Source: Microbacterium marinilacus
GTDB lineage: Bacteria > Actinomycetota > Actinomycetes > Actinomycetales > Microbacteriaceae
Direction: 5' to 3'
Assembly: GCF_019753765.1 (NCBI RefSeq)
Contig: NZ_JAIJZW010000005.1
Coordinates: 143,585-207,584 of the forward strand
Length of the DNA stretch: 64,000 nt
Part shown: one piece after another, positions 26,425 to 35,181 of the stretch
Layout: each line of letters starts with the position of its first letter
Position numbering within the stretch: the first letter of the stretch is position 1
Notes under the pieces: generated by a model
Databases searched by the model: none
What the model was told of the DNA's origin: nothing
The model's input: the letters and a program-made list of their open reading frames with translations, nothing else
Made by a program: the position numbers and the translations under genes

Positions 26425-27549
26425 ATGCTCGACATCGCCACCCCCGTGCTCGACCGGCTCCGCTCGGGCCGAGAGGTCGCGGTGGTGACGGTGACGGAGG
26501 TCGACCGGAGCGCCCCGCGAGGCGTGGGCGCGTCGATGGCGGTGACCGACGCCGGCGAGGTGATCGGCTCGATCTCCGGCGGCTGCGTCGAAGGGGACGC
26601 GATCGTCCTCGCGCACCTCGTGCTCGCCGACGGAGCCGCGCGCGGCGCGCGGTTCGGGTTCGACGACGAGGCCGCGCACGCCGCGGGCCTGGCCTGCGGT
26701 GGCCGGATCGGGGTGCTTGCCTACCGGATCCGGCGGTCGGACGCGGCGGCGTTCCTCGCCCTGGAGGAGGCGGCCGCGGATCGCGCGGTGACGGTGGGGA
26801 TCGCGCTCGAGGGCGCGGCCGCGGGCTCGATCGTGCGCTCCGGCGACCTGGCGTCGGCCCCGGCGCCGTCGCTCGACGCCGCGCTGGACGCCGCCGCGAT
26901 CCTGGCGGAGACGCGCGTCGTACGGGCCGACGACGGACAGGCCGTGCTCGCCCTGTCGCGCGCGCCGCGGCCCCGTCTCCTCGTCCTCGGGGCGGGCGAT
27001 CACGCCGCCGCGCTCTGCCGCGTCGCGACCGCCGCCGGCTTCGCCGTGACCGTGTGCGACGTGTGGGACACTCTCGTCACGCGCGAGCGCTTCCCGGAGG
27101 CCGCAGAGCTCGTCGCCGCCGACCCGGCGACGTACCTACGCTCGCAGGACGCCGACGGCGTGGACGCACGGACCGCGGTCTGCGTGCTGACCCACGACAC
27201 CCGCCTGGACATCCCCGCCATCCGCGTCGCCCTGGGGATGCCGGTCGGCTTCGTGGGGGCGCTCGGGTCCCGCCGCACCGTCGCGCACCGTGCGGCCCTG
27301 CTGCGCGAGGCGGGCGTCGGCGAGGACGACCTCGCGCGCCTGCATTCGCCCCTGGGCCTCGACCTCGGCGGCGCGTCGCCCGACGAGGTGGCGATCTCGG
27401 CGCTCGCGGAGATCGTGCAGTCCCGGCACGGCGCCTCCGGCCGCCCGCTGCTCGAGCGCACCGGCGCGCTGCACCGCGGCGGGGCACCGGAGGTCGACGC
27501 CCCCGCGACGTCCTGCTCGACCGGCGCGGAGACCGTGGCATGGATCTGA
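26425..27549 (+). CDS. xdhC: XdhC/CoxI-family molybdenum enzyme maturation protein
   Basis: This 374-aa protein has an N-terminal XdhC/CoxI domain (VDRSAPRGVGASMAVTDAGEVIGSISGGCVEG, shown here as two motifs SAPRGVGASM and GSISGGCVEG) and a C-terminal Rossmann domain (LLVLGAGDHAAALCRVA, then GFVGALGSRRTV). XdhC binds the cofactor and inserts its sulfurated form into xanthine dehydrogenase. It is the first gene of a three-gene operon and overlaps the FAD subunit by 10 bases. It starts at the ATG at 26425. Confidence 0.9.
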   Translation: MLDIATPVLDRLRSGREVAVVTVTEVDRSAPRGVGASMAVTDAGEVIGSISGGCVEGDAIVLAHLVLADGAARGARFGFDDEAAHAAGLACGGRIGVLAYRIRRSDAAAFLALEEAAADRAVTVGIALEGAAAGSIVRSGDLASAPAPSLDAALDAAAILAETRVVRADDGQAVLALSRAPRPRLLVLGAGDHAAALCRVATAAGFAVTVCDVWDTLVTRERFPEAAELVAADPATYLRSQDADGVDARTAVCVLTHDTRLDIPAIRVALGMPVGFVGALGSRRTVAHRAALLREAGVGEDDLARLHSPLGLDLGGASPDEVAISALAEIVQSRHGASGRPLLERTGALHRGGAPEVDAPATSCSTGAETVAWI

Positions 27550-28388
27550 ACACGGTCGCGTCATACCGGCGCGCCCGCACGCGCGGCGACCTCGCCCTCG
27601 CGCCCGGCGAGACCTTCATCGCGGGCGGCACCTGGCTGCTCGGCGAACCGCAGCCCGACGTGACCGGCCTCGTCGACCTCACGACGATGGGCTGGCCCGA
27701 CCTCGAGGCGGGCGAGGAGGGGCTGCGGATCGGCGCGACCTGCACGATCGCCCGTCTGGTCGCCTACGCCGCGCAGGCGCCCGCGGCGTGGAGGGCGGCA
27801 CGGGTCTTCCCGGTGGCGGCCGACTCGCTGCTCGCGTCGTTCAAGATCTGGAACGCGGCGACCGTCGGCGGAAACGTCGCCCAGTCGTTCGCAGCCGGGG
27901 CGATGATCTCGCTGGCCGCGGGCCTCGACGGCGACGCCGTGATCTGGACCCCGGACGGCGGCGAGCGACGCACTCCCGTCGCCCACGTTCCGGCCGACGA
28001 CGGCCGGAACAGCCTGGCGGACGGAGAGGTGCTCCGCGCGATCGAGCTGCCCGCCCGGACGCTGCGGTCGCGCTTCACACTGCACCGGATCGCGCTGGCC
28101 GAGCTCGGCCGGGCCGCGTCCGTCGTGACGGGCCGCGCCGACGAGGACGGGGCCGCGACCTTCGTCGTCACGGCCGCCACCCGGACCCCCGTGACGCTGC
28201 GCTTCCCGGAGCTGCCGACGGCCCAGGAGCTCGCCGCCGCCGTGTCGGGCGCATCCGGGTGGTACACCGACCCCCTGGGCGCCGCCGACTGGCGCCGCGC
28301 GGTGAGCGGCGTGCTGGCGGAGCGGGCGCGGGCGGAGCTGGCGGAGGCCGAGCCGGCGGAGGACACGCCGGTGGAGGACGCGGCATGA
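27540..28388 (+). CDS. FAD-binding subunit of xanthine dehydrogenase-type enzyme
   Basis: This 282-aa protein has the CoxM/XdhB FAD-binding motifs: AGGTWLL for the pyrophosphate, and the flavin loop NAATVGGNVAQ near residue 105. It passes electrons from the iron-sulfur centres to NAD+ or another acceptor. At about 280 residues it is the usual length for a separate FAD subunit. It overlaps xdhC by 10 bases and the molybdenum subunit gene by 4 (ATGA), so all three are co-translated. The C-terminus is an Ala/Glu-rich tail of about 20 residues. Confidence 0.9.
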   Translation: MDLNTVASYRRARTRGDLALAPGETFIAGGTWLLGEPQPDVTGLVDLTTMGWPDLEAGEEGLRIGATCTIARLVAYAAQAPAAWRAARVFPVAADSLLASFKIWNAATVGGNVAQSFAAGAMISLAAGLDGDAVIWTPDGGERRTPVAHVPADDGRNSLADGEVLRAIELPARTLRSRFTLHRIALAELGRAASVVTGRADEDGAATFVVTAATRTPVTLRFPELPTAQELAAAVSGASGWYTDPLGAADWRRAVSGVLAERARAELAEAEPAEDTPVEDAA

Positions 28389-31108
28389 GGATGGACGTCG
28401 ACGGCGCGCCGGTGGAGGCGGCCCCTCGACCCGGGCAGAGCCTGCGCACGCTGCTGCGGGAGCACGGAGCGACCTCGGTCAAGAAGGGCTGCGACGCCGG
28501 CGACTGCGGCGCGTGCGCGGTGCTGCTCGACGGAGAGCCGGTGCACTCGTGCCTGGTGCCCGCCGCGCGGGCCGACGGGCGCGCGGTCACCACCGCCGCC
28601 GGCCTCGCCCCCGACGGTGGGCTGCACCCCGTGCAGGAGGCGATCGCATCGGGCTTCGGCTTCCAGTGCGGCTTCTGCACGCCCGGCATGAGCGTCACCG
28701 CCTCCTGCCTCGGGCCCGACGATCTCCCCGACCTCGACCGACGGCTCAAGGGCAGCCTCTGCCGGTGCACCGGGTACCGGCCGATCCGCGAGGCGATCCG
28801 CGAGTCCGTGCTCGGACCGGTGCGGGAGACGGGCGCCGGGACACCGGCGGGCGCAGGAGCTCCGGCGGGCGTCGGCCGGTCGGTCGTGCCCGAGCCCGCG
28901 CGGCGCGTGGTGCAGGGGCGCGAGCCGTACACCTTCGACGAGACGCCGGACGGCGCGCTCGTGCTCCGCGTGCTCGGCTCCCCTCATCCGCACGCCCGCA
29001 TCCGGTCCATCGACAGCGCGGCCGCCCGCGCCGTGCCCGGCGTCGTCGCGGTGTACACGCACGAGGACGCCCCCGCGCGGCGCTACTCGACCGGACGGCA
29101 CGAGCACCGCACCGACGATCCGGACGACACCCGCATGCTCGACGACGTCGTGCGCCACGTGGGGCAGCGCGTCGCCGCCGTGGTCGCCGAGACCGCCGCC
29201 GCCGCGGAGCAGGCGCTGAGCCGCCTGCGCGTCGACTACGAGCTCCTGCCCGCGGTGTTCGACCCCGAGGAGGCGCGCACGGCGGGGGCGCCCCCGATCC
29301 ATCCCGACCGCACGCCGGACGACCGGGTCGCCGACGCCGCCCGCAACGTCGTCGCCGGCATGCACACGGGATACGGCGGCGACGTCGACGCGGCCCTGGC
29401 GTCCAGCGCCGTGACGGTGTCGGGCACCTGGAGCACCGGGCGGTCCATCCACGCCCAGCTCGAGACGCACGGGGCGGTCGGGTGGCTCGACGACGAGGGA
29501 CGCCTCGTGATCCGGTCGTCCACCCAGGTGCCGTTCCTCACCCGCGACGAGCTGTGCGTGCTGTTCGACCTGCCGCGCGAGCGCGTGCGCGTCTACGCCC
29601 CGCGCGTGGGCGGCGGCTTCGGCGGCAAGCAGGAGATCTTCACCGAGGACCTCGTCGCGTTCGCCGTGCTGCGCACGGGGCGCCCGGTCGCGTACGAGTT
29701 CTCGCGAGCGGACGAGTTCTGGCGGTCGGCGATGCGGCACCCGATGCGGGTGTCGGTCTCGCTCGGCGCCGACGAGACCGGAAGGCTGACGGCGCTGAAG
29801 CTCGACGTGCTGAGCGACACCGGCGCATACGGCAACCACGCGATCGGCGTGCTGTTCCACGGCTGCGCGGAATCGGTGACGCTCTACCGCTCGCCGGTGG
29901 TGCGCGTGGACGCCGAGGCGGTCTACACGAACAACGTGCCCTCGGGAGCGTTCCGCGGATACGGACTCGGGCAGGTGACGCTCGGCATCGAGTCGGCCCT
30001 CGACCTGCTCGCACAGCGGCTGGAGCTGGATCCGTTCGAGCTGCGCCGCCTCAACGCGGTGCGCGAGGGCGACCCGATCCGCACGGCGGACGGCCACGTC
30101 GAGGACGACCTCGTGTGGGGCAGCTACGGTCTCGACCAGTGCCTCGACCTCGCCCAGGGCGCTCTCGCCCGCGACGGCGAGGAGGCGCCGGACGGGTGGC
30201 TCGTCGGCGAGGGCATGGCCGCCGCGATGATCGCGACGCTCGCCCCCCGCGGGCACATCGCGCACGCGACGGCCACGCTGCGCCCGGACGGCACCGTCGA
30301 CCTCGCGACCGGCACCGCCGAGTTCGGCAACGGCACCACGACGGTGCAGCGACAGATCGCCGCGAGCGTGCTCGGTCTCGGGCTCGACCGGATCCGCCTG
30401 TCCCACGCCGACACCGACGCCGTGGCGCACGACACCGGAGCGTTCGCGTCGGCCGGCATCACGGTCGCGGGCAAGGCCCTCCACGCCGCCTGCGTCGCCC
30501 TGCGCGAGCGGATCGTGCGGGAGGCCGCGACGCGATCCGGGTGCGCGGCATCCGACTGCGCCTATACGCCCGACGGCGTGCGCACCCCGACCGGCGTCGT
30601 CGCGCTCGAGGACCTCGCCGGCCCGGAGGGGATCGTCGCGACCGGCGAGGAGCACGGCGAACGACGGTCGCTGGCGTTCAACGTGCACGCGGTGCGCGTG
30701 GCGGTCGATCCGCAGACCGGCGTCGTGCGGATCCTGCGCAACGTCCACGCCGCCGACGCCGGCTTCGTGATGAACCCCGCGCAGTGCCGCGGGCAGATCG
30801 AGGGCGGCGTCGCGCAGGGCCTCGGCGGCGCGCTGTACGAGGAGGTGCTCGTCGAGGAGGGCGTGGTGCTCAACCCGGCCTTCCGCACGTACCGCGTGCC
30901 GCAGTCGGCGGACATCCCGGACGTGGAGATCCACTTCGCCGACACGTCCGACGACCTGGGGCCCTTCGGCGCGAAGTCGATGAGCGAGTCGCCCTACAAC
31001 CCCGTCGCTCCCGCGATCGGCAACGCGATCGCCCGAGCGCTCGGCAGCCGTCCCTACCGGCAGCCCTTCACCCGCGAGCGCGTCTGGCGCCTGGCCCAGG
31101 GCCTCTGA
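28385..31108 (+). CDS. Fused [2Fe-2S] and molybdopterin subunit of xanthine dehydrogenase-type enzyme
   Basis: Residues 1-145 are a CoxS/XdhA-type iron-sulfur domain: first cluster C36, C41, C44, C56; second cluster C95, C98, C126, C128. A 30-residue Gly/Ala/Pro linker leads to the molybdopterin domain (about 175-907), with VGGGFGGKQE, SGAFRGYGLGQ and the catalytic glutamate in MSESPYNPV. In most bacteria these are separate proteins. Neighbouring urate and allantoin genes suggest xanthine or hypoxanthine as substrate; the sequence does not exclude another N-heterocycle. The ATG overlaps the previous stop. Confidence 0.9.
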   Translation: MRMDVDGAPVEAAPRPGQSLRTLLREHGATSVKKGCDAGDCGACAVLLDGEPVHSCLVPAARADGRAVTTAAGLAPDGGLHPVQEAIASGFGFQCGFCTPGMSVTASCLGPDDLPDLDRRLKGSLCRCTGYRPIREAIRESVLGPVRETGAGTPAGAGAPAGVGRSVVPEPARRVVQGREPYTFDETPDGALVLRVLGSPHPHARIRSIDSAAARAVPGVVAVYTHEDAPARRYSTGRHEHRTDDPDDTRMLDDVVRHVGQRVAAVVAETAAAAEQALSRLRVDYELLPAVFDPEEARTAGAPPIHPDRTPDDRVADAARNVVAGMHTGYGGDVDAALASSAVTVSGTWSTGRSIHAQLETHGAVGWLDDEGRLVIRSSTQVPFLTRDELCVLFDLPRERVRVYAPRVGGGFGGKQEIFTEDLVAFAVLRTGRPVAYEFSRADEFWRSAMRHPMRVSVSLGADETGRLTALKLDVLSDTGAYGNHAIGVLFHGCAESVTLYRSPVVRVDAEAVYTNNVPSGAFRGYGLGQVTLGIESALDLLAQRLELDPFELRRLNAVREGDPIRTADGHVEDDLVWGSYGLDQCLDLAQGALARDGEEAPDGWLVGEGMAAAMIATLAPRGHIAHATATLRPDGTVDLATGTAEFGNGTTTVQRQIAASVLGLGLDRIRLSHADTDAVAHDTGAFASAGITVAGKALHAACVALRERIVREAATRSGCAASDCAYTPDGVRTPTGVVALEDLAGPEGIVATGEEHGERRSLAFNVHAVRVAVDPQTGVVRILRNVHAADAGFVMNPAQCRGQIEGGVAQGLGGALYEEVLVEEGVVLNPAFRTYRVPQSADIPDVEIHFADTSDDLGPFGAKSMSESPYNPVAPAIGNAIARALGSRPYRQPFTRERVWRLAQGL

Positions 31109-31145
31109 CCGACCGGCCGTGCGCCACGCCTCGCCTCGCGCTCTG

Positions 31146-31274
31146 TGAGACCGCACCCGGCGAGCGAGACCGAGAACGTCGCGTGAGACGGTCACCGTCG
31201 TCAACGGTCTCGCTCCGTGTCTTCGGCGTCAGACAGGAGATGCGGTCTCGCTCCGCGGACGCGGTGTCGCACAG
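31146..31274. repeat. GAGACCG-word intergenic element, copy 2
   Basis: Between the molybdenum enzyme gene and the convergent AbiEi-like gene, three forward words (GAGACCGCA, GAGACCGAG, GAGACGGTC) are followed by inverted words CGGTCTCGC, TGCGGTCTCGC and GCGGTGTCGC. The inner inverted pair flanks ACCGTCGTCAACGG. Confidence 0.7.
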
Positions 31275-31304
31275 CGGAATGGGCGTCGTGCAGCGGCTTC
31301 GGTG

Positions 31305-32418
31305 TCAAGGACGCGCCGGACGCCGAGCGTGCAGCGCCGCGCGCAGCGACTCGAGGGCACCGGTGTCGGGAGGCCGGATCTCGCGGAGCCCCGCTGCCCG
31401 CAGCACCGCCCCGAGCCTCGCGGGCTCGCTCACCTCCGGCCACATCCACCGTGCCAGGCCGCTCGCCTGCCGGCGCTGGGCGTCCTCGCGTCGTTTCTCG
31501 GCGACGAGCGCCGCCGCGCCGTCGCCGAACGTGCCGTCGTACTTCACACGTCCGTCGGCCTCCCCGAAGATCCCACGCCGCGCACGCAGCCGCGCCCGTT
31601 CCACATCCCAGAAGAAGTCGCCTCGCGCAGACTCGCCGTCCGCCCCGACGAACGGCTGCTGCAGCGCCGGCTCGGGGAAGCCGAGCCATTCGATCGCCGC
31701 GCGGCTGAGAGACTCGATGGCCGTCTCGGCCTGGTCCGTGGCGCGCGCGGGCGCCCCCCCCCCCCCCCCCCGCCCCCCCGCGGGACCACCGCGCCCGGGG
31801 GGGGCGCTTCCCGCGCGGCGGGGGGGGGGGGGGGGGGGGGGGCCGCCCCCCCCCCCCCCCCCCCCCCCCCCCCCGCCCCCGTGAGCTCGAACGGCTCTCG
31901 TTGAGCCCGGGCAGCGAGGGCGCGGTCAGAGCGGGGTCGACGCGCAGCGCTCCGTCAGCCGCCATGAGCGCGATCGCCGGATGGCGCAGCCGCGCGATGT
32001 CGACCGCCGTCTCGGCCGGCGAGAGCACCGAGACGCCGCCGTCCTCTCGAACGTCTCGCCCGTCCTGCGTGGCGTGCCAGCGGATCGTCCCGCCCGCTCG
32101 AGCGAGGCCCGGATCCTCGACCAGCAGGTGGACGTGCGGCTCGCTGCCGAGGACCGGGATGCCGTACAGCGCGGCCGCCGACTCCGCGGCGAACACGGCG
32201 CGCTCGTGAGTGAGCGCGACGGCGTGCACCCGGGTGAGGTAGCGGTCCCACGGCGGCAGCGCCGACCACTCCCCTCGCTCCGCGTACACGCCGCGCTCGA
32301 CCAGGGTCAGCTCGCGGCGCCGGATCGCACCCTCGACGGACGTGTCGGCGCCCGCTCGCCGCGCGAGCGTGATCGGCGTGGGCCGCAGGGCGAGAGCCCG
32401 ATCGATCGCGATGGTCAT
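31305..32418 (-). pseudogene. AbiEi-like antitoxin-domain gene broken by a homopolymer G/C tract
   Basis: The N-terminal part (ATG at 32418, MTIAIDRALALRP) carries an AbiEi-type wing region (RRRELTLVERGVYAERGEW) and a following domain up to SLPGLNE. The C-terminal part resumes at about 31750 with ETAIESLSRAAIEWLGFPEP and ends at 31305. Between them, 31753-31880 is almost pure G/C homopolymer, and the two parts lie in different frames. Just before the tract, FELTG appears one frame away, showing an extra indel. The gene is probably intact in the organism. Type IV toxin-antitoxin AbiEi proteins of this kind often occur alone in actinobacteria. Confidence 0.6.
31753..31880. other. Homopolymer C/G tract, probable sequencing or assembly artefact
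   Basis: Runs of about 18, 22 and 27 C or G, with almost no other bases, lie in the middle of a gene. Such tracts are typical of polyG base-calling artefacts at a poorly covered site, not of natural coding DNA. Confidence 0.8.
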
Positions 32419-32519
32419 GCCTGCCAGCCTCGCCGCGCGCCCGGCGGTCTGGCGCCCACCCGCCCCCTTCCGGGAAAACCCGGGGCACCCGCCGGCTTGT
32501 GGACGAACCGCCGCACCGC

Positions 32520-32645
32520 GCGACACCCCGTCCTCCGAGACCGCATCCGATGTGCGAGAGCGCACGATCCGGGTGAGACCGTCGCCGTCGGTGCCGGTCT
32601 CGCACGCCAGGCTCTGTCTCGCGCACCTCTTGCGGTCTCGCGGCG
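32520..32645. repeat. GAGACCG-word intergenic element, copy 3
   Basis: Between the AbiEi-like gene and allC, GAGACCGCA and GAGACCGTCGCCGTCGG are followed by CCGGTCTCGC, TGTCTCGCG and TGCGGTCTCGCGG. With copy 2 it brackets the AbiEi-like gene. Confidence 0.7.
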
Positions 32646-32659
32646 CGGCGAGGCGCGGA

Positions 32660-33955
32660 TCAGGCGGGCTCGGCGCCGAGGTGGGCGACGGCCTCGGCGA
32701 GCGCGCGGATGCCGAGGGCGACGTCCGCCGACGCGACCGACTCGTCGGGGTGGTGGCTGACTCCGTCGGGGTTGCGCAGGAACAGCATGCCCACGTCGGC
32801 GATCGCGCCGAGCGCCATGCCGTCGTGGCCCGCCGGGCTGAACAGCGTGGCGGGCGCGGCGGCCCCGCCGTCCGCGCCGGCGACGATGCCCTCGCGCACC
32901 ACATCCTGCAGCAGCGGCGCGCAGAACACGGCGGGCGCGCTGTGCACCTCACGGGCCGTCCACCGCAGACCCCGACGCCCCATGATGGCGTCGAGCTCGC
33001 GCGAGATCGCGCTCCACACCGCATCGCGGCGCGCGTCGAACTCGCCGCGCAGATCGAGGCTGAACCGGGCCTCGCCCGGCACGACGTTGACGGCGCCGGG
33101 GAACGCCTCGAACTGGCCGACGGTGCCGATGATGTGGTGCTCGCCGCGGCAGATCCGCTCCACCGCGAGGGCGGCCTCGCTCGCGCCGAGGAGCGCGTCG
33201 CGGCGCATGTCGTAGGGCGTGCCGCCCGCGTGGCGGGCCTCGCCCTCCACCTGCAGCTGGAACCGCCGGGCGCTGGCGATGGACGACACCACCGCCAGCG
33301 GCTCGCCGCGCCGGTCGAGCTCTGGCCCCTGCTCGATGTGCGCCTCGAGGTAGCCGACGAGCTGCCCCGGCCGACGCGCGGCCTCGCCGACGCGACCGGG
33401 GTCGAGACCGAACTCTCGGTAGGCCTCGCGCAGGCTCACGCCGTCGGCGTCGGCGAGGTCCCACCACGCGTCGTCCCATGCGCCCGCCACGGCGGACGAC
33501 CCGAGCAGGGCCTTGCCGAACCGCGTGCCCTCCTCGTCGCTGAACGCGGCCACCTCGATGCCGAACGGGAACGGCGAGCGCGCCCGACCGTCGTCCGAGA
33601 CCGTCCGGAGCAGGCGCACCACCTCGATCGCCATCAGCACCCCGACGATGCCGTCGTACCTTCCTGCGTCGATGACCGTGTCGAGGTGCGACCCGAGCAT
33701 CAGCACGGGGGCGTCCGGGTCGGCGGCCGGCAGCAGCCCGAGCTGGTTGCCCGCAGCGTCCTGCCGCGTGACCAGCCCGGCCTCGCGCATCCACTCGGCC
33801 GCGAGCCGGTTCACGCGCGCGTGCTCCGGAGAGAGGTAGACGCGGGTGATCGCGCCGTCGTCGGCCGAGACTCCCGCGAGCTCGTCGCAGCGGGCCATCA
33901 CCCGGCGCGCGGCCGCGTGCAGCGAGGACGGGTCCGTCTCGCGCAGCCGGCTCAT
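32660..33955 (-). CDS. allC: Allantoate amidohydrolase (M20 family)
   Basis: This 431-aa metal-dependent hydrolase has the M20 ligands: H90 and D101 (GSHLDT to GRYDG), E141/E142 (FSDEEGTRFG), the histidine of AHIEQG, and HDGMALG near the end. Allantoate amidohydrolases release ammonia and CO2 from allantoate to give ureidoglycine. N-carbamoyl-amino-acid hydrolases share this fold; the operon context supports allantoate. It is the last gene of the allantoin block and overlaps pucG by 4 bases (ATGA). Copy 3 of the GAGACCG element follows. Confidence 0.88.
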   Translation of the reverse strand: MSRLRETDPSSLHAAARRVMARCDELAGVSADDGAITRVYLSPEHARVNRLAAEWMREAGLVTRQDAAGNQLGLLPAADPDAPVLMLGSHLDTVIDAGRYDGIVGVLMAIEVVRLLRTVSDDGRARSPFPFGIEVAAFSDEEGTRFGKALLGSSAVAGAWDDAWWDLADADGVSLREAYREFGLDPGRVGEAARRPGQLVGYLEAHIEQGPELDRRGEPLAVVSSIASARRFQLQVEGEARHAGGTPYDMRRDALLGASEAALAVERICRGEHHIIGTVGQFEAFPGAVNVVPGEARFSLDLRGEFDARRDAVWSAISRELDAIMGRRGLRWTAREVHSAPAVFCAPLLQDVVREGIVAGADGGAAAPATLFSPAGHDGMALGAIADVGMLFLRNPDGVSHHPDESVASADVALGIRALAEAVAHLGAEPA

Positions 33956-35181
33956 CCGGCGGCCCCGGAGTACACCTCGCTCGCGGCCTCGACGCCGCCG
34001 CCCGCCGGCACGGATGCCCCGAAGCGGCGCAGCACGGCCTCCAGGGCCGCGAGAGTGGTCAGCACGGTGTCCTTGCGGGCGTTGTAGCCCATGGTGCCGA
34101 TCCGCCACACGCGCCCGTGCAGCGGGCCGAACGAGGTGCCGATCTCGATGCCGAAGTCGTCCAGGAGCGCCCCGCGGGCGGCGTCGCCGGGCACGCCGTC
34201 GGGGATCTCGACGGCGACGACGTTGTGCATCTTGTGCGCGACGTCGCCGAAGACCGTCAGCCCCAGTCCCTCGACGCCCGCGAGCATCGCGGCACCGGAG
34301 AGGCGGTGCCGCTCGATCACCGCGTCGCGCCCCTCGGCCAGCAGCACGCGGGCGCACTCGCGCGCGGCGTAGAGCATGGACGTCGCCTCGGTGTGATGGT
34401 TCAGGCGGCGCGGGCCCCAGTAGTCGAGGATCATGCCGAGGTCGAAGTAGTTCGACCGGACGAAGTCGCTCGCCGACTCGTCCCCCTCCTCGCGGATGCC
34501 CGCCTCGATGCGCTTGCGGGAGCGGATCGCCTCGACCGCCCGGTCCGAGAGGGTGATCGGCGCCGATCCGCTGGGCCCGCCCAGGCACTTCTGCAGCCCG
34601 GCCGTGGCCGCGTCCACGCCCCAGGCGTCGGCCTCGAACGGGTTGCCGCCGAGCGACGCGGTCGCATCGGTGTAGAACAGCACCCCGTGCCGCTCGCAGA
34701 TCGCGCCGACCTCGTCGAGCGGCTGGTTCATGGTGGTGGAGGTGTCGCCCTGCACGAGGGCCAGCACGTGCGGCTTGACGCGCAAGATCGCCTCCTCGAT
34801 GAGCGAGACGGGCACGACCTGACCCCACTCGACCTCGATCCGGTGCACCTCGGCGAGCGCCCGCTCGGCGATCTCCGCGAGGAGGTGCCCGAATCGGCCG
34901 AACACGGGCACGAGCACCCGGTCACCGGGGCGGACGAGCGACACGAGCGCGGCCTCGATGCCCGCGCGGGACGTGCCGTCGACGAGCAGGGTCGCGTCGT
35001 TCTCCGTGGCCCACACCTGTCGGTACAGCTCCTGGGTGTCGCTCATGGCACCGGTCATGAAGGGGTCGTACTGCCCCACGAGCGGCGCCGACATCGCGCG
35101 GAGGACGCTGGGATAGGCGGAGATCGGGCCGGGGCCCATCAGCAGGCGGGCGGGCGGGTCGAGCGGCGGGATGGCGGTCAT
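33952..35181 (-). CDS. pucG: (S)-ureidoglycine-glyoxylate aminotransferase
   Basis: This 409-aa PLP enzyme of the class V (AGXT-like) fold begins near LLMGPGPISAYPSVLRAM and carries the PLP lysine K198 in AGLQKCLGGPSG. The PucG motif NHHTEATSMLYAAREC is present. PucG transfers the amino group of ureidoglycine to glyoxylate, giving oxalurate and glycine; serine-glyoxylate transaminases are the nearest alternative. It overlaps both neighbours by 4 bases. Placement next to allC matches its substrate. Confidence 0.9.
   Translation of the reverse strand: MTAIPPLDPPARLLMGPGPISAYPSVLRAMSAPLVGQYDPFMTGAMSDTQELYRQVWATENDATLLVDGTSRAGIEAALVSLVRPGDRVLVPVFGRFGHLLAEIAERALAEVHRIEVEWGQVVPVSLIEEAILRVKPHVLALVQGDTSTTMNQPLDEVGAICERHGVLFYTDATASLGGNPFEADAWGVDAATAGLQKCLGGPSGSAPITLSDRAVEAIRSRKRIEAGIREEGDESASDFVRSNYFDLGMILDYWGPRRLNHHTEATSMLYAARECARVLLAEGRDAVIERHRLSGAAMLAGVEGLGLTVFGDVAHKMHNVVAVEIPDGVPGDAARGALLDDFGIEIGTSFGPLHGRVWRIGTMGYNARKDTVLTTLAALEAVLRRFGASVPAGGGVEAASEVYSGAAG

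Noticed and set aside
31201..33024. 607-codon minus-strand frame spanning the homopolymer tract
   Set aside because: It joins the true N-terminal AbiEi-like part to a glycine-run translation and then to the wrong frame; the apparent length is produced by the tract.
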